Origin: Usitatibacter sp035624355
GTDB taxonomy: Bacteria > Pseudomonadota > Gammaproteobacteria > Burkholderiales > Usitatibacteraceae
Length of the DNA stretch: 64,000 nt
Direction: 5' to 3'
NCBI GenBank assembly: GCA_035624355.1
Contig: DASPRQ010000025.1
Span: 8,162-72,161 of the forward strand
Shown here: in pieces, positions 14,961-24,798 of the stretch
Layout of the letters: each line of letters opens with the position of its first letter
Numbering within the stretch: position 1 is the stretch's first letter
The notes under the pieces: model-generated
Databases searched by the model: none
What the model saw: only the letters and a program-made list of their open reading frames with translations
Told to the model about the DNA's origin: nothing
Translations under genes and position numbers: made by a program

Positions 14961-17621
14961 ATGGAACGCCTTCAAGACGTCGATCCTCTCGAGACGCGCG
15001 AATGGGTCGATTCGCTCGACGCCGTGCTGCAGGTCGAAGGCCCGGAGCGCGCGCACTTCATCCTCGAGCAGCTCGTGGACAAGGCGCGCCGCTCGGGCGC
15101 CTATCTGCCCTACAGCGCGAACACGGCCTACATCAACACGATCCCGCCGCACCTCGAGGAGCGCATTCCCGGCGACCAGGCGCTCGAGCACACGCTGCGC
15201 TCCATCGTGCGGTGGAACGCGGTGGCGATGGTGCTGCGCGGCGGGCGCAAGGACCTCGAGCTGGGAGGCCACATCGCGAGCTTCGCTTCCGCGGCCACGC
15301 TTTACGACGTGGGCTTCAACCATTTCTGGCGCGGGCCGACCGATTCGCACGCGGGCGACCTCGTCTACATGCAGGGGCATTCCTCGCCCGGCGTGTACGC
15401 GCGCGCCTTCCTCGAGGGGCGCCTCACGGAGGAGCAGCTCGACAACTTCCGCCAGGAGGTGGGCGGCAAGGGCATCTCGTCCTACCCGCACCCGTGGCTG
15501 ATGCCGGAGTTCTGGCAGTTTCCGACGGTCTCGATGGGGCTGGGGCCGATCCAGGCGATCTACCAGGCGCGGTTCCTGCGCTACCTCGAGCACCGCGGCC
15601 ACGCGAAGACGGACGACCGCCGCGTGTGGGCCTTCATGGGCGACGGCGAGATGGACGAGCCCGAGTCGCTGGGCGCGATCGGCATGGCGGCGCGCGAGGG
15701 CCTCGACAACCTGGTCTTCGTGGTGAACTGCAACCTCCAGCGCCTCGACGGGCCCGTGCGCGGCAACGGCAAGATCATCCAGGAGCTCGAGAGCGATTTC
15801 CGCGGCGCCGGCTGGAACGTGATCAAGGTGATCTGGGGGTCGTACTGGGACCCGCTGCTCGCCCGGGACACCGACGGCCTGCTGCAGCGACGCATGGAGG
15901 AGGCGGTCGACGGCGAGTACCAGAAGTTCAAGAGCCGCGACGGCGCCTACGTGCGCGAGCACTTCTTCGGCAAGTACCCCGAGCTCAAGGCGCGCGTGGC
16001 GAGCATGTCCGACGAGGACATCTGGCGGCTGAACCGCGGCGGCCACGACCCGCACAAGCTCTACGCGGCCTACGCCGCGGCCATGAAGCACCGCGGCCAG
16101 CCCACCGTGATCCTCGCGAAGACCGTGAAGGGCTACGGCATGGGCGCGGTCGGCGAAGGCAAGAACATCGCCCACCAGCAGAAGAAGATGCCCCAGGAGG
16201 CGCTGCGCCAGTTCCGCGACCGCTTCAACATCCCCATCCCCGACGAGAAGCTCCAGGACCTCCCGTACTACCGCCCGCCCGAGGGCTCGCCGGAGATGAA
16301 GTACCTGCGCGAGCTGCGCGCCGCGCTGGGCGGGCCCCTGCCGCAGCGCCGTCGCCGGAGCCGCTCGCTCGAGGTTCCGAAGCTCGAGGCGTTCAAGCCG
16401 CTGCTCGAGGCCACGGCCGAAGGCCGCGAGGTGTCCACGACCATGGCCTTCGTGCGGCTGCTCGGCATCCTGGTGAGGGACAAGCACGTCGGGCGCAACG
16501 TCGTGCCCATCGTCCCCGACGAGTCGCGCACCTTCGGGATGGAGGGGCTCTTCCGCCAGCTGGGCATCTACTCGTCGGTGGGCCAGCTCTACGAGCCCGA
16601 GGACAGCGACCAGCTCATGTTCTACAAGGAGGACAAGAACGGCCAGATCCTCCAGGAAGGCATCAACGAGGCGGGCTCGATGTGCTCGTGGATCGCCGCG
16701 GCCACGTCGTACTCCAACAACGACGTGCCGATGATCCCCTTCTACATCTTCTACTCGATGTTCGGCCTGCAGCGCACGGGCGACTTCGCCTGGGCCGCGG
16801 GCGACATCCGCGCGCGCGGCTTCCTGCTCGGCGGCACGGCCGGGCGCACGACGCTCAACGGCGAGGGACTCCAGCACGAGGACGGCCACAGCCAGGTCCT
16901 TTCCTCGGTGATCCCCAACTGCGTCTCCTACGACCCGACCTTCGCCCACGAGGTCGCGGTGATCGTCCAGGACGGCCTGCGCCGCATGGTGCAGGAGCAG
17001 GAGGACGTCTACTACTACATCACCCTGATGAACGAGAACTACCCCCACCCCGCCCTGCCGGAGGGCGCGCGCGAGGGGATCCTCCGGGGCATGTACCGGC
17101 TGGTCGACGCGGGCGTCGCGAAAGGCCCGCGCGTGCAGCTCCTCGGCAGCGGCACGATCCTGCGCGAGGTGATCGCCGCCGCCGAGCTGCTGAAGCAGGA
17201 CTGGGGCGTGGCCGCCGACGTGTGGAGCTGCCCGAGCTTCACGGAGCTGCGCCGCGAGGGGCTCGCCACCGCGCGCTGGAATCTGCTGCATCCCACCGAC
17301 AAGCCGCGCACCTCCTACGTGGAGCAGTGCCTCGCTCCCACGAAGGGCCCGGTCGTCGCGGCCACGGACTACATCCGGGCCTTCGCCGACCAGATCCGCG
17401 AGTTCGTCCCGCGGCGCTACAGGGTGCTCGGCACCGACGGCTTCGGCCGCAGCGATTCGCGCGCGAACCTGCGGCGCTTCTTCGAGGTGGATCGCCACTA
17501 CGTCGCGCTCGCCGCCCTGCGCGCGCTCGCCGAGGAAGGCGAGGTGGCGCCCTCGAAGGTGGCCGAGGCGCTCAAGAAGTACGGCATCGACCCCGCGAAG
17601 CCCGCCCCCTGGACCGTGTAG
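14961..17621 (+). CDS. aceE: Pyruvate dehydrogenase E1 component, homodimeric type
   Basis: Decarboxylates pyruvate with thiamine diphosphate and passes the acetyl group to E2 lipoyl. At 886 residues it is the same size as E. coli AceE. Visible landmarks are HSSPGVYAR, the ThDP-binding GDGEMDEPESLGAI followed by NCNLQRLDGPV, and in the second half NEGLQHEDGHSQV-type sequence (NGEGLQHEDGHSQV). It has its own promoter upstream and is followed after 39 bases by aceF and then lpdA, the usual complex operon. Nothing suggests loss of function. Confidence 0.97.
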   Translation: MERLQDVDPLETREWVDSLDAVLQVEGPERAHFILEQLVDKARRSGAYLPYSANTAYINTIPPHLEERIPGDQALEHTLRSIVRWNAVAMVLRGGRKDLELGGHIASFASAATLYDVGFNHFWRGPTDSHAGDLVYMQGHSSPGVYARAFLEGRLTEEQLDNFRQEVGGKGISSYPHPWLMPEFWQFPTVSMGLGPIQAIYQARFLRYLEHRGHAKTDDRRVWAFMGDGEMDEPESLGAIGMAAREGLDNLVFVVNCNLQRLDGPVRGNGKIIQELESDFRGAGWNVIKVIWGSYWDPLLARDTDGLLQRRMEEAVDGEYQKFKSRDGAYVREHFFGKYPELKARVASMSDEDIWRLNRGGHDPHKLYAAYAAAMKHRGQPTVILAKTVKGYGMGAVGEGKNIAHQQKKMPQEALRQFRDRFNIPIPDEKLQDLPYYRPPEGSPEMKYLRELRAALGGPLPQRRRRSRSLEVPKLEAFKPLLEATAEGREVSTTMAFVRLLGILVRDKHVGRNVVPIVPDESRTFGMEGLFRQLGIYSSVGQLYEPEDSDQLMFYKEDKNGQILQEGINEAGSMCSWIAAATSYSNNDVPMIPFYIFYSMFGLQRTGDFAWAAGDIRARGFLLGGTAGRTTLNGEGLQHEDGHSQVLSSVIPNCVSYDPTFAHEVAVIVQDGLRRMVQEQEDVYYYITLMNENYPHPALPEGAREGILRGMYRLVDAGVAKGPRVQLLGSGTILREVIAAAELLKQDWGVAADVWSCPSFTELRREGLATARWNLLHPTDKPRTSYVEQCLAPTKGPVVAATDYIRAFADQIREFVPRRYRVLGTDGFGRSDSRANLRRFFEVDRHYVALAALRALAEEGEVAPSKVAEALKKYGIDPAKPAPWTV

Positions 17622-17660
17622 CCCCGGCGGACGGCGAAGAACAACGAGAAGGAGGCCACG

Positions 17661-19013
17661 TTGGCCGCGATCGAGGTGAAGGTCCCCGACATCGGGGACT
17701 TCAAGGACGTGCCGGTCATCGAGGTGATGGTCAAGCCCGGCGACGCGGTGAGGAAGGACGACTCGCTCATCACCCTCGAGAGCGACAAGGCGACCATGGA
17801 GGTTCCCGCCCCCGCCGCGGGCACCGTGAAGGAGCTGCGCGTCAAGGTGGGCGACAAGGTGAGCGAGGGCAGCCCCATCGTGTTGCTCGACGGCGCAGGC
17901 GAAGCGAAGGCCGCGCCCGCGGCCGCTCCCACTCCGCGCGCTGCATCCGCTCCGAGTTCCGCTCCCGCCCCGAGCGCTGCCCGGGCTCCCGCCCCTGCGG
18001 CGGTCGCGACGCCCGCGCCCGCCGCCCCACGGGAGTCGCCCGTACCGGTCGCCACGGCGAGCGCTCCGCCCACGCCCGCGCCGGACCGCGGCGCGGAAGC
18101 CCACCCGCCCCACGCGAGCCCCGGCGTGCGCCGCTTCGCCCGGGAGCTCGGCGTCGACGTCGCGCGCGTGCCCGGGTCCGGTCCCAAGGGCCGCATCCTC
18201 AAGGAGGACATCCAGAGCTTCGTGAAGGGCGCGCTCGCGGAGGGCGCCGCCCAGGCCCCGGCGCCCGGCGCGGGAGTTTCCCTGGGCCTTCCCCCGTGGC
18301 CGCAGGTGGACTTCGCCAAGTTCGGCCCGGTCGAGGTGCAGCCCCGGTCGCGCATCCAGAAGATCTCCGGGCCCGCGCTCGCGCGCAACTGGGTCATGAT
18401 CCCCCACGTCACGCAGTTCGACGAGGCCGACGTGACCGAGCTCGAGGCCTTCCGCGCGCGCGTGAACGAGGAGAACGCAAGATCGGGCGTGAAGCTCACG
18501 CCGCTCGCCTTCCTCGTGAAGGCGGCTGTGGCCGCGCTGCAGAAGTTCCCCGTGCTCAACAGCTCCCTCGACGGCGACAACCTCGTTCTCAAGCGCTACT
18601 GGCACATCGGCTTCGCCGCCGATACGCCCAACGGCCTCGTGGTCCCGGTGATCCGCGACGCCGACCGCAAGGGGCTCGTCGACATCGCGCGCGAGACGGC
18701 GGAGCTCGCCGCCAAGGCGCGCGAGGGCAAGCTCGCGCCGACCGACATGCAGGGCGGGACGTTCTCGATCTCCTCGCTCGGCGGCATCGGCGGCACCGCG
18801 TTCACGCCGATCATCAACGCCCCCGAGGTCGCCATCCTGGGCGTGGCGAGAGCGGCGACGAAACCCACGTGGAACGGCCGTGAGTTCGTCCCGCGCCAGA
18901 TCCTTCCCCTGTGCCTGTCCTACGACCATCGCGTGGTGGACGGGGCGCTCGCCGCGCGCTTCACCGGCTACCTCGCCCAGGTCCTCATGGACCTGCGGCG
19001 CGGCCTGCTGTAG
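17661..19013 (+). CDS. aceF: Dihydrolipoyllysine-residue acetyltransferase, E2 of pyruvate dehydrogenase
   Basis: Core of the pyruvate dehydrogenase complex, moving acetyl to CoA. The product (450 residues) has one lipoyl domain with Lys43 in ESDKATME, an Ala/Pro-rich linker around residues 75-150, a peripheral-subunit-binding domain (PGVRRFARELGVDVARV, GPKGRILKED), and the catalytic domain ending in SYDHRVVDGALAARF with the active His. E. coli AceF has three lipoyl domains; here there is one, and another is fused to E3. The start is TTG at 17661, five bases after a GGAGG ribosome site; no better ATG exists. Confidence 0.95.
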   Translation: MAAIEVKVPDIGDFKDVPVIEVMVKPGDAVRKDDSLITLESDKATMEVPAPAAGTVKELRVKVGDKVSEGSPIVLLDGAGEAKAAPAAAPTPRAASAPSSAPAPSAARAPAPAAVATPAPAAPRESPVPVATASAPPTPAPDRGAEAHPPHASPGVRRFARELGVDVARVPGSGPKGRILKEDIQSFVKGALAEGAAQAPAPGAGVSLGLPPWPQVDFAKFGPVEVQPRSRIQKISGPALARNWVMIPHVTQFDEADVTELEAFRARVNEENARSGVKLTPLAFLVKAAVAALQKFPVLNSSLDGDNLVLKRYWHIGFAADTPNGLVVPVIRDADRKGLVDIARETAELAAKAREGKLAPTDMQGGTFSISSLGGIGGTAFTPIINAPEVAILGVARAATKPTWNGREFVPRQILPLCLSYDHRVVDGALAARFTGYLAQVLMDLRRGLL

Positions 19014-19021
19014 GCGGCGCC

Positions 19022-20863
19022 GTGGAGCGCCTCGAGATCAGGGTCCCGGACATCGGCGACTTCAGGGACGTCCCGGTCATCGACGTCCTGGTGAAGCCCG
19101 GCGACGCGGTGAGGAAGGAGGACGCCCTCGTCACCCTGGAGAGCGACAAGGCGACGATGGACGTGCCCTCGACGCACTCGGGCACCGTCGTGGAAGTGCG
19201 CCTGAAGGTCGGCGACAAGGTCTCGCAGGGCAGCGCGATCGCGGTGCTGGAAGTCGCCGGGGCACCCGCGGCGGCGGGCGCGCCACCGAAGGCCGAAGCG
19301 GCCTCCGCGGCGGAGAGCGCCCCGACGCCGTCGTCCGACGCGTCCGCCCTCGCCGGCGCCATCGCGCAGCAAGGCGCGAAGTCGGTCCGCCAGGCGCTCG
19401 CCTCGACGCTCGCGAGCCTCGACGCGGACCTGCACGCCGAGGTGCTCGTGCTCGGCGCCGGGCCCGGCGGCTACACGGCGGCGTTCCGCGCGGCCGACCT
19501 CGGCAGGAAGGTCGTGCTCGTCGAGCGGCATGCGACGCTCGGCGGCGTGTGCCTCAACGTGGGCTGCATCCCCTCGAAGGCGCTGCTGCACGCCGCGCGC
19601 GTCATCGCCGACGCCGAGGAGATGTCGGGCTTCGGCGTTTCCTTCGGGGAGCCGAAGGTGGACCTCGCGAAGCTCCGCTCGTGGAAGGACGGCGTGGTGG
19701 GCAAGCTCACCCGGGGCCTCGCCGCGCTCGCCAAGACGCGCAAGGTGACCGTGGTGCAGGGCACCGGCCGCTTCGCCTCGCCGCACACGCTCGAGGTCGA
19801 AGGGGCGGGCGGACGCAAGGTGGTCTCCTTCGACCACTGCATCATCGCCGCGGGCTCGCGCGCGGCGCGCATCCCCGGCCTGCCCTACGACGACCCGCGC
19901 CTCATGGACTCCACTGCGGCCCTCGATCTCGCCGAGGTGCCGAAGCGGCTCCTCGTGATCGGGGGCGGGATCATCGGGCTCGAGATGGCCACCGTGTACG
20001 ACGCCCTCGGAGCGAAGGTGACGGTGGTGGAGTTCATGGACCGCCTGATCCCGGGCGCGGACCCGGAGATCGTGAAGCCGCTCGCCAGGCGCATCGACAA
20101 GCGCTACGAGCGCATCCTGCTGCGCACGAAGGTGGCCGGGATCGAGGCGCGCAAGGAAGGATTGCGCGTCGCCTTCGAGGGCGCCGAGGGCGCGCCGGCC
20201 CCGGGCCCCGAGACCTTCGACCGGGTGCTCGTCGCCGTGGGCCGCCGGCCGAACGGCCCGGAGATCGGCTGCGAGAAGGCGGGCGTCCAGGTGAACGAGC
20301 GCGGCTGGATCCCCGTGGACCGGCAAATGCGCACCAACGTGCCCCACATCTTCGCGATCGGCGACATCGTCGGCGAGCCGATGCTCGCCCACAAGGCCAC
20401 GCACGAGGGCAAGCTCGCCGCCGAGGTGATCGCCGGCATGGACCACCACGCCTGGGAGGCGCGCACGATCCCGAGCGTGGCCTACACCGATCCCGAGGTC
20501 GCGTGGATGGGGCTCTCGGAGCCCGAGGCGAAGGCGAAGGGGATCGACTACGAGAAGGCCGTCTTTCCCTGGTCCGCGAGCGGCCGGGCTCTGGGCATGG
20601 GCCGCGGGGAGGGCCTCACGAAGGTCCTGTTCGAGAAAGGCTCGAAGCGCATCCTCGGGGCGGGCATCGTCGGCGTGAACGCGGGCGACCTCATCGCGGA
20701 GACCGTGCTCGCGCTCGAGATGGGCGCCGACGCCGAGGACATCGGGCTCACCATCCATCCCCATCCCACGCTTTCGGAGACCATCTTCTTCGGCGCCGAG
20801 ATCGCCGACGGGACGATCACCGACCTGATGCCGCCGAAGCCGCGAAGCGCCGGAACCGCCTAG
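19022..20863 (+). CDS. lpdA: Dihydrolipoyl dehydrogenase (E3) with N-terminal lipoyl domain
   Basis: FAD enzyme that reoxidises dihydrolipoyl groups with NAD. The 613-residue product starts at GTG 19022, eight bases after aceF, with a lipoyl domain (Lys43 in ESDKATMD) nearly the same as that of E2. An Ala-rich linker leads to the E3 body: GAGPGGYTAAF, the redox disulfide Cys177/Cys182 in GGVCLNVGCIPSK, the NAD fold GGGIIGLEMA, AIGDIVGEPMLAHKA, and the catalytic His in HPHPTLSE. Frames opening upstream overlap aceF and lack homology. Fused lipoyl-E3 forms are known in several proteobacteria. The stop overlaps the convergent GAF gene stop. Confidence 0.95.
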   Translation: MERLEIRVPDIGDFRDVPVIDVLVKPGDAVRKEDALVTLESDKATMDVPSTHSGTVVEVRLKVGDKVSQGSAIAVLEVAGAPAAAGAPPKAEAASAAESAPTPSSDASALAGAIAQQGAKSVRQALASTLASLDADLHAEVLVLGAGPGGYTAAFRAADLGRKVVLVERHATLGGVCLNVGCIPSKALLHAARVIADAEEMSGFGVSFGEPKVDLAKLRSWKDGVVGKLTRGLAALAKTRKVTVVQGTGRFASPHTLEVEGAGGRKVVSFDHCIIAAGSRAARIPGLPYDDPRLMDSTAALDLAEVPKRLLVIGGGIIGLEMATVYDALGAKVTVVEFMDRLIPGADPEIVKPLARRIDKRYERILLRTKVAGIEARKEGLRVAFEGAEGAPAPGPETFDRVLVAVGRRPNGPEIGCEKAGVQVNERGWIPVDRQMRTNVPHIFAIGDIVGEPMLAHKATHEGKLAAEVIAGMDHHAWEARTIPSVAYTDPEVAWMGLSEPEAKAKGIDYEKAVFPWSASGRALGMGRGEGLTKVLFEKGSKRILGAGIVGVNAGDLIAETVLALEMGADAEDIGLTIHPHPTLSETIFFGAEIADGTITDLMPPKPRSAGTA

Positions 20864-21561
20864 GGAAGGACGGGCGCGGCGACGAGGGCGAGCGCCGCGA
20901 CCACCGCGAGGCGCTCGGCGCCGAAGAAGCCGCGCGGCTTCGCCTCGGCGTCCACGATGCCCGCCACCTCGCGCCCCTCCGCGAGGATCGGCAGGCAAGC
21001 CTCCGACTGCACGCCGGCGTCGCAGACGTAGAAGCCTCCGCCCGCCTCGACGTGCCGCGAGACGTCTTCGATCACCGTGGCGCGGCCGGTGAGCCCCACC
21101 GTGCTGTTCGTGCTGCGCTCGGCGAACTCGCGCGTGAGCGGGAACTCGGCGCGGCTCGGGCGCCCCACGTACGCGAGCTTCACGAGGACCGGCACGCCCG
21201 CGGGATTCACGCGCCGCTGGTAGATTCCCACCCAGTCGGCGCCCGTGGTCTCCTGCGCGCGCTCGACGAGCCGCTCGAGGAGGGCGAGCCGCCGCGTCGC
21301 CTGCTCCGTGCGCCCGCCGAGGATGGCCGCGAGGTCGTAGGGCACCGGCGCCATCTCGTCGCCGATCGAGCAGGTGCCGTCCTCGGTGAGCATGGGCACG
21401 GCGTAGGTGTAGAGCGAGGACGCATCGCCGATCGCGACCTTCTCGCCCATCGCCTCCATGAAGTCGCGCACGGCGCGCTCCACGGCGTCCTCGCGTCCCG
21501 CGAGCGACTGGAGGCCGGCCATGCGCAGGTAGGCCCCGACGCGCTCCCGGGCGGCGCTCAC
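20860..21561 (-). CDS. GAF-domain protein, function unknown
   Basis: A 233-residue soluble protein with a GAF-like fold over about residues 85-230 (ADWVGIYQRR, STVGLTGRATVIEDV, QSEACLPILAEGREVAGIVDAEA), reminiscent of free methionine sulfoxide reductases and small sensor GAF proteins. The N-terminal ~80 residues are helical with no match I recognise. Start is GTG 21561, overlapping the Nudix gene stop as GTGA. Its own stop shares the palindrome CTAG with the lpdA stop on the other strand. It is third in the alaS-Nudix-GAF run. Whether it is an enzyme or a ligand sensor cannot be said. Confidence 0.7.
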   Translation of the reverse strand: MSAARERVGAYLRMAGLQSLAGREDAVERAVRDFMEAMGEKVAIGDASSLYTYAVPMLTEDGTCSIGDEMAPVPYDLAAILGGRTEQATRRLALLERLVERAQETTGADWVGIYQRRVNPAGVPVLVKLAYVGRPSRAEFPLTREFAERSTNSTVGLTGRATVIEDVSRHVEAGGGFYVCDAGVQSEACLPILAEGREVAGIVDAEAKPRGFFGAERLAVVAALALVAAPVLP

Positions 21562-22115
21562 GGGCGCCCCGGCTCCGGGACGAGCGGGGGACGCTCCAGC
21601 CACTCGAAGGCGAGGCCGCGGCTGCGCATCCAGTCGGCGACCGCGAGGCCCGTCGCGCGGCGCCACGGCCGCAGCTCGGCGGGCTTCACGCGGCGGTACT
21701 CGGCGAGCTCGGCGCCCAGCTTCACCGTGCCCGTGGCGAGCGCGTGGTAGCAGAGCATCACCTCGTTCTTGCGCTCGAAGATGTAGTTGCCGATGAGGTG
21801 CGATTCGAAGACGTCGAGGCCGAGCTCTTCCTTCACCTCGCGCGCGACGGCGGCGCGCGGATCCTCGAGCGTCTCGAGGTAGCCGGTGACGAGCGCGAAG
21901 AAGCCCTCGGGCCAGGCGCGGTTGCGCGCGAGGATCATCTCGCCCTCGTGCTCGACCAGCGCGCCCACGCAGGGCACGGGATTGGCCCACTGGACGAAGC
22001 CGCAGTCCTCGGCGCACGCGCGCCGCGTGCGTGCCGCGCCGTCCGCGTCCACGAGGCGCCGTTCGGCGAGCGCCCGGCCGCAGCGCGGGCAATAGGAGAA
22101 CGGTTCGGTGCTCAG
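21558..22115 (-). CDS. Nudix hydrolase with zinc ribbon
   Basis: Hydrolyses a nucleoside diphosphate-linked compound. The product of about 185 residues opens with a zinc ribbon (CPRCG ... CAEDCG) and has a complete Nudix box, GYLETLEDPRAAVAREVKEELG. The ribbon recalls NudC-type NAD pyrophosphatases, but the chain is shorter and the substrate is open. No ATG or GTG precedes the conserved ribbon close enough; the best start is a CTG at 22115 that overlaps the alaS stop as CTGA, in line with the other 4-base overlaps here. The start codon call is therefore tentative, the gene call is not. Confidence 0.8.
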   Translation of the reverse strand: MSTEPFSYCPRCGRALAERRLVDADGAARTRRACAEDCGFVQWANPVPCVGALVEHEGEMILARNRAWPEGFFALVTGYLETLEDPRAAVAREVKEELGLDVFESHLIGNYIFERKNEVMLCYHALATGTVKLGAELAEYRRVKPAELRPWRRATGLAVADWMRSRGLAFEWLERPPLVPEPGRP

Positions 22116-24733
22116 AGGCGCTCGGCGACCCAGCCGCTCACCGATGCGAGCGCCTTGGGCAGGGCCGCGGGGTTGGTGCCGCCCGCCTGCGCCATGTCGG
22201 GCCGGCCGCCCCCCTTGCCGCCCACCTGGGAGGCGACGAAGTTCACGAGCTCGCCCGCCTTCACCTTGGCGACGAGGTCCTGGGTCACGCCCGCGATGAG
22301 GCTCACCTTCTCGCCCTCGGCCGCGGCGAGCACGATGGCGCCGGTCTTGAGCTTGCCCTTGAGCTGGTCGAGCGTGTCGCGCAGCGTCTTCACGTCGGCG
22401 CCGTCGAGCCTGGCGGCGAGCACCTTGACGCCCTTCACGTCGACGGCGCTCCCGGCGAGGTCCTGGCCCTGGGAGGTGGCCATCTTCGCCTTGAGGCGCG
22501 CGAGCTCCTTCTCGAGCGCGTGGGCGTTCTCGAGCGCCTGGGCGAGCCGCGCCTCCACCTCCTGGGGCTGGGCCTTGAGCGCCTCGGCGACGTGCGCGAG
22601 GCGCTCGGACTCCTGCCGTGCGAACGCGATGGCGACGGTGCCCGCGACGGCCTCCACGCGGCGGATGCCGGCCGCCACCCCGCCCTCGGACACGATGCGG
22701 AAGAGCCCGATGTCGCCCGTGCGCGCGACGTGCGTGCCGCCGCACAGCTCCCGGGAGCTGCCGATGTCGAGCACGCGCACGACGTCGCCGTACTTCTCGC
22801 CGAAGAGCATCATCGCGCCGAGCTTCTGCGCCTCCTCGATGGGCATCACGCGCGCCTGCGTGGGCTCGTTCCTCAGGACCTCCTCGTTCACGATCGCCTC
22901 GACGCGGCGGACCTGCTCCGGCGTCATGGGCGCGTTGTGGCTGAAGTCGAAGCGCGTCTTGTCCTCGTCGACGAGCGAGCCCTTCTGCTGCACGTGCGGG
23001 CCCAGCACCTCGCGCAGCGCCTTGTGCATGAGGTGCGTAACCGAGTGGTGGCGCATCGTGCGCATGCGCTTGTCGAGGTCGACGTTGGCGGCGACCGTGT
23101 CGCCCACGGCGAGCTCGCCCGTCTTCACGACGCCGTGGTGGCCGAACACCTCGGGCTGGATCTTCTGCGTGTCCTCAACTTCGAAGAGCGTGAGGCACAC
23201 GCCCCCCCGGGTGAGCTCGCCGCGGTCGCCCACCTGGCCGCCCGATTCGGCGTAGAACGGCGTCTTGTCGAGGACGACGATGCCTTCCTCGCCCGTCGAG
23301 AGCGAATCCACCGGCGCCCCGCCCTTGTAGAGCGCCACCACGCGCCCCTCCTCCGAGAGCGTGTCGTAGCCGCGGAACGTGGTCTTCACGCCCTCGTAGC
23401 CGAGCTGCGCGCCCGCCTTGAACCTGCTCGAGGCGCGCGAGCGCTCCTGCTGCGCGGCCATGGCCGCGTCGAAGGCCGGCATGTCGATCGCGAAGCCGCG
23501 CTCGCGGCCGATGTCGGCGGTGAGGTCGACCGGGAAGCCGAAGGTGTCGTAGAGGCGGAACGCCGTCTCCCCGTCGAGGCGCCCGGGGTCCTTCGCGAGC
23601 GCGGTCTCGAGGATCGCCATGCCGGTCTCGAGCGTCTCGGCGAAGCGCTCCTCTTCCTGCCCGATCGTGGCCTTCACGCGGTCGCGCGAGGCGGCGAGCT
23701 CCGGATAGGCCCCGCCCATCTCCTCGGCGAGCACGTCCACGAGCCGGTAGAAGAACGGCTCCTTCTGCCCGAGCTTGTAGCCGTGGCGCATGGCGCGGCG
23801 GGCGATGCGGCGCAGGACGTAGCCGCGCCCCTCGTTCGCCGGGATCACGCCGTCGGCGATGAGGAATGCGCAGGAGCGGATGTGGTCCGCGATCACGCGC
23901 AGCGAAGGCAGGTCGAAGTCCTTCGCGCCCGTCTCCTTCGCCGCGGCGCGGATGAGCGTCTGGAAAAGGTCGATCTCGTAATTCGAGTGCACGTGCTGCA
24001 GCACGGCCGTGAGGCGCTCGAGCCCCATGCCCGTGTCCACCGAGGGCTTGGGGAGCGGATGCATCGTCCCCGCCTCGTCGCGATTGAACTGCATGAAGAC
24101 GAGGTTCCAGATCTCGATGTAGCGGTCGCCCTCGGCCTCGGGCGAGCCGGGCGGGCCGCCTTCGATGCCGGGGCCGTGGTCGTAGAAGATCTCCGAGCAC
24201 GGGCCGCAGGGGCCCGTGTCGCCCATCTGCCAGAAGTTGTCGCTCTCGTACTTGCGCCCGCCCGGCTTGTCGCCGATCCGAACGCAGCGGTTGCGAGGCA
24301 CGCCGATGTCCTGCGTCCAGAGCTCGTAGGCCTCGTCGTCGGTCTCGTAGACGGTGGTCCAGAGCTTTTCCGCGGGCAGGCCGTATTCCTTCGTGATCAG
24401 CTCCCACGCGTAGCGGATGGCCTCGCGCTTGAAGTAGTCGCCGAAGCTGAAGTTGCCGAGCATCTCGAAGAACGTGTGGTGGCGCGCGGTGTAGCCCACG
24501 TTCTCGAGGTCGTTGTGCTTGCCGCCCGCGCGCACGCACTTCTGCGCGGTGACGGCGCGGTTGTACGGCCGCTTCTCGTTGCCGAGGAAGACGTCCTTGA
24601 ACTGGTTCATCCCGGCGTTGGTGAAAAGCAGCGTCGGGTCGTTCGTCGGGACGAGCGAGCTCGAGGGGACGTGCGTGTGCCCCTTCGAGACGAAGTAGTC
24701 GATGAATTTTTTTCGAATCTCTTTGGTATTCAT
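22112..24733 (-). CDS. alaS: Alanine-tRNA ligase
   Basis: Charges tRNA-Ala and edits mischarged Ser and Gly. The 873-residue protein is close to E. coli AlaRS in length. It shows the class II start (KKFIDYFVSKGHTHVPSSSL, TLLFTNAGMNQFKDVFLG), the editing domain HSVTHLMHKALR and CGGTHVARTGDIG, and the C-terminal oligomerisation part. The ATG at 24733 (MNTKEIRKK) is preferred over one 11 codons upstream since family members begin here. It heads a run with the Nudix and GAF genes. Confidence 0.97.
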   Translation of the reverse strand: MNTKEIRKKFIDYFVSKGHTHVPSSSLVPTNDPTLLFTNAGMNQFKDVFLGNEKRPYNRAVTAQKCVRAGGKHNDLENVGYTARHHTFFEMLGNFSFGDYFKREAIRYAWELITKEYGLPAEKLWTTVYETDDEAYELWTQDIGVPRNRCVRIGDKPGGRKYESDNFWQMGDTGPCGPCSEIFYDHGPGIEGGPPGSPEAEGDRYIEIWNLVFMQFNRDEAGTMHPLPKPSVDTGMGLERLTAVLQHVHSNYEIDLFQTLIRAAAKETGAKDFDLPSLRVIADHIRSCAFLIADGVIPANEGRGYVLRRIARRAMRHGYKLGQKEPFFYRLVDVLAEEMGGAYPELAASRDRVKATIGQEEERFAETLETGMAILETALAKDPGRLDGETAFRLYDTFGFPVDLTADIGRERGFAIDMPAFDAAMAAQQERSRASSRFKAGAQLGYEGVKTTFRGYDTLSEEGRVVALYKGGAPVDSLSTGEEGIVVLDKTPFYAESGGQVGDRGELTRGGVCLTLFEVEDTQKIQPEVFGHHGVVKTGELAVGDTVAANVDLDKRMRTMRHHSVTHLMHKALREVLGPHVQQKGSLVDEDKTRFDFSHNAPMTPEQVRRVEAIVNEEVLRNEPTQARVMPIEEAQKLGAMMLFGEKYGDVVRVLDIGSSRELCGGTHVARTGDIGLFRIVSEGGVAAGIRRVEAVAGTVAIAFARQESERLAHVAEALKAQPQEVEARLAQALENAHALEKELARLKAKMATSQGQDLAGSAVDVKGVKVLAARLDGADVKTLRDTLDQLKGKLKTGAIVLAAAEGEKVSLIAGVTQDLVAKVKAGELVNFVASQVGGKGGGRPDMAQAGGTNPAALPKALASVSGWVAERL

Positions 24734-24798
24734 GGTGTTGGGGATGTGCGCCCCGTCCGGACCCAAACGCCCGGGTAAACCGCAAGGATATCAAAGAA

